Below, in pieces: positions 1 through 6,949 of a stretch of 14,242 nt of DNA. This DNA is from Bacteroidota bacterium (GTDB taxonomy: Bacteria; Bacteroidota; Bacteroidia; Chitinophagales; UBA2359): NCBI GenBank assembly GCA_020627525.1, contig JAHDGP010000067.1, positions 1 to 14,242 on the forward strand. Direction: 5' to 3'. Positions within the stretch are counted from its first letter, which is position 1. Each line of letters begins with the position of its first letter. The notes under the pieces are model-generated. The model made no database searches and was not told the origin of the DNA. It was given only the letters and a program-made list of their open reading frames with translations. A program made the translations under genes and the position numbers.

Positions 1-89
1 TTTCAAAATATTTTAATAATTATAATTAAATAAAATAACAATTATTGTCTAGACAAAATTAAAGATTCAATTAACAACGATCGAAATGT

Positions 90-133
90 CCTGAAAAGTA
101 TTAGATAATTCTAATAATTTTCAGGCTTTTTTT
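90..133 (+). terminator. Rho-independent terminator of an upstream gene
   Basis: An 8-bp stem (CCTGAAAA with TTTTCAGG) is extended by a 7-bp stem (TATTAGA with TCTAATA) around a TAAT loop, with a single G/A mismatch between them. It is followed by C and then seven T. The T tract lies only on the + strand side, so it ends a + strand transcript coming from left of the window. Bases 1-89 show no recognisable coding sequence, and all three + frames meet stops early. Confidence 0.85.
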
Positions 134-165
134 ATATTGCGAAATATTCACTAAAATTTAATATT

Positions 166-990
166 TTGGATACAGCATTTACAGACATATTTACTGAACT
201 AGGTTCATCGGCCGCATCTGGATTTGTCAGATTTTTAGGTGCCTTAATAGTCATATTTATTGGAGCTATTGTTTCCAAAGTAGTTCAAAGAGTCACTCTT
301 AAGCTTCTCAAAAGCATTAATATTGATAAATTTGGTGACAAATTAAAAGAAATTGACATGTTTGCAACTGTTGATTTTCTTATTAGTGAGGTAATGGCAA
401 AGCTTGTTTATTGGACAATCTTCTTCATTTTCATCATTGTGGCGACAAATATTTTGAATATTCCTGCTTTGTCCGAGGCAATGGTAGAATTCATTAAATA
501 CCTGCCTCAAGTTTTAAGTGCTGCTATCATATTTCTTGCTGGTGTTTTTATCGCCAATATTATTAAAGAGTTTATTACCAATACTGCATTGGCAATGAAT
601 ATTCCTATTGGAAGGATAATAGGGGTCATTGTATTTTATTTTTTGGTAGTAATGTTTATTATTGTTGCCCTAAATCAAGCAGGTGTTGATACAAAAATCT
701 TAAATGAAAATATTCAGCTAATTTTAGGAGCATTTCTATTAGCAGCAGCATTGGGTTATGGATTAAGTTCTAGAGATTTAATGAGTAATATGCTTGGTTC
801 TTATTATATCAAAGACAAGTTTAAATCTGGACAAAAAATTAAATTTTCTAACTATGAAGGAACCATTATCTCAAAAACAAACACCTCCATTACTATAAAA
901 AAAGACAATGGGAATAAGGTGGTTATTCCACTTTCAAAAATTGCAAGAGAAGAGGTTGAAATCATAGAAATCGACGAAATCAACTCTTAA
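166..990 (+). CDS. MscS-like mechanosensitive ion channel family protein
   Basis: This 274-aa inner-membrane protein probably forms a small-conductance tension-gated or osmolyte channel. Hydrophobic segments lie near residues 19-38, 78-97, 114-136, 148-169 and 184-200. The last is Gly/Ala-rich (LGAFLLAAALGYGLSSRDLMSN), like the pore-lining helix of MscS. Residues 222-257 match the MscS beta domain: a GQKIKFSNYEGTI stretch, a T-x-I-T-I strand, then the IPLSKI position equivalent to the usual IPN. The large cytoplasmic alpha/beta cage of E. coli MscS is absent, so this is a compact family member. The start is a TTG; the frame has a stop at 112 and no ATG before codon 65, and starting there would lose the first membrane helix. 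The start lies only 33 nt past a strong terminator, so the promoter must be very close. The family is clear; the true start is less certain. Confidence 0.82.
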   Translation: MDTAFTDIFTELGSSAASGFVRFLGALIVIFIGAIVSKVVQRVTLKLLKSINIDKFGDKLKEIDMFATVDFLISEVMAKLVYWTIFFIFIIVATNILNIPALSEAMVEFIKYLPQVLSAAIIFLAGVFIANIIKEFITNTALAMNIPIGRIIGVIVFYFLVVMFIIVALNQAGVDTKILNENIQLILGAFLLAAALGYGLSSRDLMSNMLGSYYIKDKFKSGQKIKFSNYEGTIISKTNTSITIKKDNGNKVVIPLSKIAREEVEIIEIDEINS

Positions 991-1069
991 TTTATTACCT
1001 TAGTACTTCTTTTTATACTGTTCTGGTTGATTACTAATAAATTATATGTGTAAGTATTCTTTCTGACAA

Positions 1070-1100
1070 TTGATACTTTGTTTACTATTTTATAACTTTA
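1070..1100 (+). promoter_or_regulatory. Candidate Bacteroidota-type promoter for the bactofilin gene
   Basis: A TTG at 1070-1072 is separated by 20 nt from TAACTTTA at 1093-1100. That is one mismatch from the Bacteroidota -7 consensus TAnnTTTG, and the spacing is close to the usual 19 nt. Transcription would begin near 1107, leaving a leader of about 40 nt before the ATG at 1148. The match is imperfect and the region is A+T-rich, so this is tentative. Confidence 0.35.
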
Positions 1101-1147
1101 GCGATCATTGTGGAAAGTAAATTTCATCTCATAAGTAAACTATCATC

Positions 1148-1510
1148 ATGACTGATAATAATTGTCATATTGCTTCAGGAACAACTATTAAAGGAAAAAT
1201 CAAATCGAAAGGTGATTTACGGGTAGATGGTGTAATTGTTGGTGATGTCCAAACTTCTGGACGCTTAATTGTAGGTACTGATGGGAAAGTAGACGGAATA
1301 TTAGATACAGATTATACAGAAGTTTCGGGTAAACTTGAATTGAAAAAAATCAGCTCAAAAGTTCTTAAACTGAATTCTACAGCCCAGTTTAAGGGGGAAG
1401 TTGAAGTTGAATCACTGGTTGTTGAATCAGGGGCGATTATCAATGGTTCTATCAGTATGAAATCAAAAAGTTCAGTAGGTTCAGGTGGGTTTATTCACCC
1501 AAATAAATAA
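1148..1510 (+). CDS. Bactofilin family polymer-forming cytoskeletal protein
   Basis: This 120-aa protein should polymerise without nucleotide into filaments that scaffold cell-envelope machinery. Nearly the whole chain is the bactofilin (DUF583) right-handed beta-helix. Gly and hydrophobic residues recur about every five to six positions: GTTIKGKIKSKGDLRVDG at the start of the core, then V-G-D-V, LIVGTDGKVDG, V-S-G-K, F-K-G-E-V, VVESGAIINGSI. Short polar tails flank the core (roughly residues 1-8 and 108-120), as is usual. There are no membrane segments. The ATG has no Shine-Dalgarno sequence, as is common in the phylum. It lies 157 nt after the channel gene with its own candidate promoter, so it may be transcribed alone. 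No M23 peptidase partner, a frequent neighbour of bactofilins, is present in the window. Confidence 0.9.
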   Translation: MTDNNCHIASGTTIKGKIKSKGDLRVDGVIVGDVQTSGRLIVGTDGKVDGILDTDYTEVSGKLELKKISSKVLKLNSTAQFKGEVEVESLVVESGAIINGSISMKSKSSVGSGGFIHPNK

Positions 1511-1512
1511 CA

Positions 1513-2139
1513 TTACTGGTTCTTTGTACTTTTAAGCACATCAATAAACTCGCTTAACATAACTGCCGTTGCGCCCCAAACTGTATAATTGTATATATCA
1601 AAATAAGGCACTTTTATGTTTAATCCGTTGTTTTGTTTAACAGGTTTTACCTTCCTGATTCCATCATCTAGTAATAGGTTTAAAGAAACCTCTACCACAG
1701 AATCAACTTCAGTTTCTTGTTTTTGATATACTGGTATTTGAGGATAAAATGCAATGATAGGTTCAACATACATATTGCTTGGTGGTATGTAAACAGGTGA
1801 AAGTTTTCCTATTACTTTATCGCCTTCAACAACAATTCCGATCTCTTCTTGGGTTTCTCTTAAAGCAGTCTGTATGTAATTTTCGTTTTTTTCTTTTTTC
1901 CCACCAGGAAAAGCCATTTGCCCAGAGTGTACTCCTTTGTACTCTACCCTTTTGATTAAGGTGGTCATCCATTCATCATCTTTTTCAAATAACAGAATAC
2001 AAACAGCCGCCTTTCTTGCAGCCTCTAGTGTTTGAACATCGGGCAGTATTCTACTTTTGCCAGGAAACATCTTTGATTGCGAATTTATACCAGGAAGTGG
2101 TTCTTTCAATCTCTTTGTTAAAACATCAATTAAATTCAT
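1513..2139 (-). CDS. Nudix hydrolase, probable CoA pyrophosphatase
   Basis: This 208-aa cytoplasmic enzyme is predicted to cleave the pyrophosphate bond of coenzyme A or acyl-CoA, giving phosphopantetheine and 3',5'-ADP. The Nudix box is complete at residues 80-102 (G-x5-E-x7-RETQEEIGI), including the metal-binding RE and EE residues. Just before it, residues 61-80 carry LIKRVEYKGVHSGQMAFPGG, matching the extra motif that marks the CoA-specific NudL/YeaB branch (UPF0035). Length is normal for that branch. Its ATG overlaps the stop codon of the upstream 526-aa gene (TAATG), suggesting translational coupling. Its stop is only 2 nt from the end of the convergent bactofilin gene, leaving no room for a shared terminator between them. 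Assignment to the CoA branch is strong; actual substrate use is inferred. Confidence 0.88.
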   Translation of the reverse strand: MNLIDVLTKRLKEPLPGINSQSKMFPGKSRILPDVQTLEAARKAAVCILLFEKDDEWMTTLIKRVEYKGVHSGQMAFPGGKKEKNENYIQTALRETQEEIGIVVEGDKVIGKLSPVYIPPSNMYVEPIIAFYPQIPVYQKQETEVDSVVEVSLNLLLDDGIRKVKPVKQNNGLNIKVPYFDIYNYTVWGATAVMLSEFIDVLKSTKNQ

Positions 2140-3719
2140 TAAAAAGTTACTTTGACAAGAACAAATTCATTTTTGTAGCTCACAGCAGGAATAACCAGTT
2201 CATTTTGCGAAATTTGCTTGGCATATCTCGGAGCAGGTGTCAATTGGAAAGACCCAGGATTAAAAATAGATTTTATTTGATATTCTCCATCATGCCCAAT
2301 AAAAAAGTTTGATAGTTTATTGTTGTGTGAAATTGATTCGTTGAATAAAAGATTAAATGACTTTGTTGAGTTCATATATCCAACAGAAGAAAAATAACCA
2401 TCATCATCTTCAGAAAACTGTCTTTTCTTTAAAATTTCATTCCAATGCAAAGAACCATCAGGATTGATAGAAAATAGTATTACATCGTCAAAATAATGTT
2501 CTGTCTGAACCTGACGGCGACTGGCAAACCGCATATCATACATTTGCATCATAGAGTTTGTTGCTCCAACAATATTGTGTGATTCGCCTATCAATAAGGC
2601 ACCTCCATCACGACGGAGGACTAGGTCTCGTATTTCAATATATTGCAATTCCGTATCTTTCTCAAAAAGCCCTTTTCTGGCTACTTTACTCACAAAATCT
2701 TTATCAAACTTACTGTAATACTCCTTATAAGTAGCTTTACCTGAAAAATCGCAAACTGTATAGTAATAGCCTTCAACTTTATTTGCTTGTTTCCCACTGT
2801 AAAAACCTGCCAAAACCAACTTTTTATTCATTTCATCATATTGAAAATTGAGTTGATTAAACAACTTGTCTTCTTTTTTTAATACCAAGGTGTTTGTCTC
2901 TAGAGCATTAGGATTATGCGACTCTATAACAATCTCATCGAAAAGTGGAGCATTGCTAAGAATGGTACGTTTTATTTTTTGCTTTACTAAAAAGACTGTT
3001 CCATCACCTGCGACGAAGCAATCATTGAACTTCCAGTTGCTTTCAACATCATACATTTTTTCACCATATGAACTTAAATCTTTTTCTATCCATTTTATAG
3101 TTGCCAAAGTATGCAAATTGGCTTCATTTACTTTTTCCAATTTAACTAAAACTAAGTTATTCTTTTTTATGTCATGGCGAACATTGTATTTGTAACCTCC
3201 GCTACCGAGCCTTCTCTTGTATGAATCAATTTTTACTTCCTCTGAAATTTTTCTCAATTGACTGTTAAATTTCATTGCATAAAGTGTACTGACAGTTTTT
3301 ACTTTATGGACATAAAAAACATACAATTCATTACCAATCGAAATGATTGTTACAACTCTTACTTTAGGCTTAGGTAAAATTAAATCCTTAGACCATTTGA
3401 GTTCCATTGAAATAGGATCAAAAGCTTCTATCAGGTTTATTTTTAAACCAGACTTCCAAACAATAACGCCTTCATTATTTTTTCCTAATATTTCATACTC
3501 AGATACTTTCGCTGGAATTTTTTGTGGGTTTGATACTTTGAGGTCTTGGGCTGTTAAAATTTGACAAAAATATGAAGTTAAGAATAGACAAGACAATAGT
3601 AGGAATATAAGGTTTTTAAACCTACGAGGTTTTTTAAACCTACGAGGTTTTAGAAACCTCGTAGGTTTTAGAAACCTCGTAGGTTTAAAAAAACTTATAT
3701 ATGTATCTTCTCGTTTCAA
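2139..3719 (-). CDS. Exported protein of unknown function, repeat-bearing signal peptide
   Basis: I do not recognise a named family for this 526-aa protein. A hydrophobic stretch at residues 37-56 ending in LTA-Q (probable cleavage near residue 57) indicates export. The mature part is rich in short beta strands and repeated display-type motifs (for example DDVILFSINPDGSLHW, then GDGTVFLV and GGALLIGES), which suggests a beta-propeller; this is inference. Residues 12-35 are four repeats of KP[T/R]RF[L/K], encoded by the palindromic array at 3618-3686, giving an unusually long basic region ahead of the signal helix. The start is a TTG at 3719; the frame has no ATG until about residue 104, inside the mature protein. 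An ATG at 3729 in another frame stops after 14 codons next to a seven-T tract (see findings), so the 5' end may be frameshifted. It begins 16 nt after oppC and overlaps the Nudix gene by one base. Confidence 0.75.
   Translation of the reverse strand: MKREDTYISFFKPTRFLKPTRFLKPRRFKKPRRFKNLIFLLLSCLFLTSYFCQILTAQDLKVSNPQKIPAKVSEYEILGKNNEGVIVWKSGLKINLIEAFDPISMELKWSKDLILPKPKVRVVTIISIGNELYVFYVHKVKTVSTLYAMKFNSQLRKISEEVKIDSYKRRLGSGGYKYNVRHDIKKNNLVLVKLEKVNEANLHTLATIKWIEKDLSSYGEKMYDVESNWKFNDCFVAGDGTVFLVKQKIKRTILSNAPLFDEIVIESHNPNALETNTLVLKKEDKLFNQLNFQYDEMNKKLVLAGFYSGKQANKVEGYYYTVCDFSGKATYKEYYSKFDKDFVSKVARKGLFEKDTELQYIEIRDLVLRRDGGALLIGESHNIVGATNSMMQMYDMRFASRRQVQTEHYFDDVILFSINPDGSLHWNEILKKRQFSEDDDGYFSSVGYMNSTKSFNLLFNESISHNNKLSNFFIGHDGEYQIKSIFNPGSFQLTPAPRYAKQISQNELVIPAVSYKNEFVLVKVTF
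3618..3686. repeat. Four 15-bp imperfect palindromes in an 18-bp-period inverted array
   Basis: Units at 3618-3632 and 3636-3650 read AAACCTACGAGGTTT; units at 3654-3668 and 3672-3686 read the reverse complement AAACCTCGTAGGTTT. Each unit has 6-bp inverted arms (AAACCT/AGGTTT) around a 3-nt core, and the starts are exactly 18 bp apart with 3-nt spacers. The two pairs face each other, so the whole 69 bp is almost a perfect inverted repeat able to form one long hairpin or four small ones. The array lies within the coding region of the 526-aa protein. A period of 18 keeps it in frame and it is translated. It resembles REP-like or Rickettsia-type palindromic elements in behaviour. I recall this motif from Bacteroidota intergenic regions but cannot verify that here. 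Confidence 0.95.
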
Positions 3720-3735
3720 ATTGAAACATCTTTAT

Positions 3736-5031
3736 TTACTTTCTTAAACGAGGATCAAGTGCATCTGTTAGACCTTCCCCTATTAAATTAAACATGGTAA
3801 CAGTCAAAAATATTGCAAATCCAGGTATAATAGCCAACCACCAAGCGGTTGGTGCTTGTCGTGCTAGATTCAATAATGATCCCCAAGTTACTACCTCTGC
3901 TGGTACTCCCAGCCCAATAAATGAAAGAAAGGCTTCTGTCAAAATTGCTGAAGCAATACCGAAAGCAACGGCAATCAATACTGGTGAAAGTGAATTGGGA
4001 ATAGCGTGCTTAAACATTGTTCTAACATCACTAAAACCCATTGCTTGGGCTGCTTCAACGTATTCTAAACTTCTTACTTTTAGCAATTCAGCACGAATCA
4101 ATCTTGCAATTCCTGTCCAAGAGGTCAGTCCGATAACCACCATTACCAATATCAAAGAGGGTTTGGCAACTGCTACAATAGCAATAATCAAAAACAATCT
4201 TGGAATGGATACTATTATTTCTATTAATCTTGAAATAGCTAAATCTAAAGGTACATTGACTCTTTGTTTTAAAAACGGAATTGCTTTGAGTGCGGATGCC
4301 AATAGGTTGGCGAGCAGCATTATTCCCAAAAATATTCCGACACTTATAAGCAGTTGTCCTAAAAAGCTGATAATTGATACACCAAGTGCATCTGAAATAT
4401 TGTATGATCTAGAAGTGAATGCATAAAACAATGCTATAAAGAAAAAGATTATATTTAACCAAAAGCGTCCCCGCGACATTCGCAGTCCAGTATCACCAAA
4501 ATAACCTGCCAGCGAACCAAACATTATACCTATAAGGGCAGATATACTCATTGAGATAATCCCGACTAAAAAAGCGATTCGTGTTGCGTGAATCATACCA
4601 GAAGCAACATCTCTTCCTAATTCATCTGTACCTAAAAAGTGCCACCAGCGTTTAGATTTCACACGTTGATTGTCGAAAGGACCTGTAAATTGCGAATTTG
4701 CCATATCTTGATTCTTTGGCAAATAAGGTATTGCAGGGAAAACGGAGTATTCGTAGTCCAATTCTCTCCAGTTGACATTTTGCAACTCAGGAGGCCAAGA
4801 AGATATTCCTAATCCAACAGCATAGTTTTTTAATATTGGAAAATAAGTTTCTCCCTTGTATTTTGCTATCAGAGGTTTTTCATTGGCAATAAAATCAGCG
4901 AAGATGGCAATCAATGCTAAAAAGCCTATAACCCACAATGAAAAAACTGCTCTTTTATTTTTCTTAAACTGACGTTTTACATTTGACCAATAACTTTGGT
5001 CTAGTTCATTTACTTGTTCACGTTGGCTCAT
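3736..5031 (-). CDS. OppC/DppC-family ABC transporter permease, enlarged
   Basis: This 431-aa inner-membrane subunit of a peptide/nickel-class ABC importer is longer than the usual 280-340 residues. The N-terminal OppC domain has a helix at about 28-49 and is followed by a periplasmic stretch of about 80 residues. HFLGTDELGRDV at 131-142 is the canonical motif before the second helix. The ATPase-coupling EAA loop is intact at 326-345 (EAAQAMGF through KHAIP). Between GYFGD near 176-180 and RLIEIIVSIP near 268-277, normally close neighbours, lies an extra segment of about 75-80 residues with two hydrophobic stretches (about 190-206 and 219-245). The gene starts with ATG 31 nt after oppB and ends 16 nt before the 526-aa gene, consistent with one operon. 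Permease identity is firm; substrate is unknown. Confidence 0.92.
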   Translation of the reverse strand: MSQREQVNELDQSYWSNVKRQFKKNKRAVFSLWVIGFLALIAIFADFIANEKPLIAKYKGETYFPILKNYAVGLGISSWPPELQNVNWRELDYEYSVFPAIPYLPKNQDMANSQFTGPFDNQRVKSKRWWHFLGTDELGRDVASGMIHATRIAFLVGIISMSISALIGIMFGSLAGYFGDTGLRMSRGRFWLNIIFFFIALFYAFTSRSYNISDALGVSIISFLGQLLISVGIFLGIMLLANLLASALKAIPFLKQRVNVPLDLAISRLIEIIVSIPRLFLIIAIVAVAKPSLILVMVVIGLTSWTGIARLIRAELLKVRSLEYVEAAQAMGFSDVRTMFKHAIPNSLSPVLIAVAFGIASAILTEAFLSFIGLGVPAEVVTWGSLLNLARQAPTAWWLAIIPGFAIFLTVTMFNLIGEGLTDALDPRLRK

Positions 5032-5062
5032 TTCAATTTATATTTTTTCGTTAGTGGTTTAT

Positions 5063-6586
5063 TTATTTATTGTTGTAAGATATACGTGGATCTACAACAG
5101 AATACAAAATATCTGCAACCAGATATCCTACCAAAGTAAGTATGGAAGAGAACATCATTACTGCGAATACAATAGGGTAATTTCGGGCTACAACGGCTTC
5201 GTATCCCACTTTACCCATTCCAGGTATTGAAAAAATAATTTCCAAAACAATACTACCGCCAATTGCTGCCGGAAATACACTTGCAAACAAAGTAATGATT
5301 GGCAAAAGTGAATTTCTCAAAGCATGTTTCCATGTAATTTTTCCCTCCGTCAATCCTTTTGATCTGGCTGTACGGATATAATCTTGACCCAATACATTAA
5401 GCATTCCTCCTCTCATTTGTCTTGACAAATAAGCAAAACCACTTAATGTCCAACAAATTAACGGCAGTGCTAAATAGTATATCAATTGAGAAGCATCGCT
5501 AAAGAATCCTCCACTTAAATCTGGTTTAAAGAATGGCGGGAATAGACTCAAATAATCTCCTCCACATAAATAAATAACCATTAATGTTGCAACCCAAAAA
5601 GATGGCAATGCATATAAAATAAATAAAATTGTAGTAACTACTTGATCAATAACAGTTCCTTTTTTACGAGCAGAAAAAATACCCAACGGAATAGCTAAGA
5701 GGTAAACAATGAAGATGGAAAGAATACTGATTCCAAATGTCCATCTTAATGCATCAAACAACACACTTCCAACAGGTCTTTGATCTTTATAAGAGATTCC
5801 GAAATCTCCTCTAAGAAACCCTTTACTTCGATACTGCCCATCTCCATCTCCAAACAAAGGTTTGTCACCAAAAAACCAAGTATGGTATTGATTTTCCATA
5901 CCATACCAGCTAAAACTAGGAATATAATTTTTCCATTTTGTTGACTTGTTTTGCATATTCTTATAACTGTCTGTAAGCTTTTGAATTGGTGCTGTCAAAC
6001 TGAGCAAAGAATTTGTTGGACGGTCTGTTTGTATAGAATCTGGTATTTCAGCATTTGCTTTGGCAACAAGTCCATTCATGCTGTCTAATGTTTTTTGCAT
6101 TGACTCAATATTGAACTCCACTTTTTCTTTGTCAGTATTGTTGTATAAAAAGTTTACTGACTCTTTTAAATCAATCAAAGGAGTTGCATTGATATTATCT
6201 TTTTTGACGTTAACAACTTGCTGTTCCAAGTCTCGAAGATTGTAATAGTATTCTGAAATTTCATCCCAGTTTCCATAATCATTGACAAGGCGATCAAGTG
6301 TTTTCCTGTGTGCAGGTTTAGGGATTCTATGCAGGGTATCTGAAGTAGCCGCATTGGTTACGGAGAAATAAAAAATTGGTAAATCCAATCCAAGCTCTTG
6401 CCTTTTTTTAATGTAAGCTTCTTCGTTCGCTTGTAAATTGGCCGAACTCCCCTCTCCTGTTTGGGTTGTCATCATCTGCTCTACAGGATCTCCTGGCGCA
6501 TTCGTACTGATAAAAAATGTTATCAGCGAAATAACAAGCAGGGTCGGCAGAAAGATCAATATCCGCTTTAAAATATATTTCAGCAT
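5063..6586 (-). CDS. OppB/DppB-family ABC transporter permease with large insertion
   Basis: This 507-aa inner-membrane permease partners OppC; family members are usually 305-340 residues. The N-terminal helix (about 8-27) is followed by the family's PGDP motif at 31-34 and LGLDLP at 65-70. The next family motif, GDFGISYKDQRPV, appears only at 260-272. The roughly 180 residues between are an insertion expected to lie on the periplasmic side. It is predicted helical, with an E/K/Q-rich, possibly coiled part near 110-215 and an aromatic end near 218-240. From 280 on, the transmembrane domain is normal, with an intact EAA-type loop near 402-430 (YIRTARSKGL through KHALRNSLLP). The start is an ATG. 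It follows the 363-nt gap after oppA, which contains a terminator, so it may have its own promoter. No OppD or OppF ATPase gene is in the window. Confidence 0.92.
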   Translation of the reverse strand: MLKYILKRILIFLPTLLVISLITFFISTNAPGDPVEQMMTTQTGEGSSANLQANEEAYIKKRQELGLDLPIFYFSVTNAATSDTLHRIPKPAHRKTLDRLVNDYGNWDEISEYYYNLRDLEQQVVNVKKDNINATPLIDLKESVNFLYNNTDKEKVEFNIESMQKTLDSMNGLVAKANAEIPDSIQTDRPTNSLLSLTAPIQKLTDSYKNMQNKSTKWKNYIPSFSWYGMENQYHTWFFGDKPLFGDGDGQYRSKGFLRGDFGISYKDQRPVGSVLFDALRWTFGISILSIFIVYLLAIPLGIFSARKKGTVIDQVVTTILFILYALPSFWVATLMVIYLCGGDYLSLFPPFFKPDLSGGFFSDASQLIYYLALPLICWTLSGFAYLSRQMRGGMLNVLGQDYIRTARSKGLTEGKITWKHALRNSLLPIITLFASVFPAAIGGSIVLEIIFSIPGMGKVGYEAVVARNYPIVFAVMMFSSILTLVGYLVADILYSVVDPRISYNNK

Positions 6587-6612
6587 AGGTAAATAGTTTG
6601 TCTAATAATAAA

Positions 6613-6668
6613 CAATGTAAAAAAGCAAAACCGAATTGAATTCATTGATAAAAGGCTCTTTTACATTG
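6613..6668 (-). promoter_or_regulatory. 14-bp inverted repeat in the oppB leader
   Basis: The arms are 6613-6626 (CAATGTAAAAAAGC) and 6655-6668 (complementary to it with one mismatch), enclosing 28 nt that itself contains GAATTGAATTC. In the oppB transcript this would form a stem ending about 27 nt before the ATG, followed by U-rich sequence (UUUAUUAUUAG). It could be an attenuator, an mRNA-stabilising stem or a protein-binding site. The pairing is seen directly; the role is inferred. Confidence 0.5.
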
Positions 6669-6882
6669 ATACAATATCAAAGCTTGTTCCAAATTAATAC
6701 ATCCGTTTAGAATGTGTTATTCTAGTAAAATATTTATAAAATCAAAACAAGATTTAATATACAATTTATTGCGATTAATTTGTAAAAAACAGCTTTAAAA
6801 TGATATAGATAGCCTGATAATGGTGGTTTTCATTAAACTACCAGTAAAAACAAACAACTTTGCAAACAAAGTGTGTTTTAGT

Positions 6883-6919
6883 AAAAAAGAGTTCATTTAT
6901 TACAAAATGAACTCTTTTT
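6883..6919 (-). terminator. Terminator downstream of oppA, possibly bidirectional
   Basis: A perfect 10-bp stem (6889-6898 GAGTTCATTT with 6905-6914) encloses a 6-nt loop. Six A on the left and five T on the right give U tracts in both directions. It lies 31-67 nt past the oppA stop on the - strand, the right place to end the oppA transcript, and it separates oppA from oppB-oppC. Confidence 0.88.
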
Positions 6920-6949
6920 CTACTTTAAAATATTAATTTTTTTGTGAAA

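Larger units (their letters stand above)
6587..6949. other. 363-nt gap between oppA and oppB: terminator plus hairpins, no gene
   Basis: No convincing ORF is present on either strand. Reading in the direction of the - strand genes, it holds the oppA terminator (6883-6919), a small hairpin (6821-6843: TGGTGGTTT with AAACTACCA, one G-T position, loop TCATT), then about 150 nt of plain A+T-rich sequence. Last comes a long inverted repeat (6613-6668) just upstream of oppB. I found no good match to TTG-N19-TAnnTTTG on the - strand for an oppB promoter; the nearest -7-like boxes have a mismatch and lack a -33 element. Confidence 0.7.

Noticed and set aside
2016..2312. + strand open frame across the Nudix/526-aa junction
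   Set aside because: It overlaps two better-supported - strand genes and shows no family motifs.
3618..3686. CRISPR array
   Set aside because: Units are 15 bp with 3-nt spacers and alternate orientation as pairs; there are no unique spacers and no cas genes.
3794..4426. 210-codon open frame on the + strand opposite oppC
   Set aside because: It lies entirely antisense to a clearly conserved permease and its translation has no recognisable domain; it is a shadow of the real gene.
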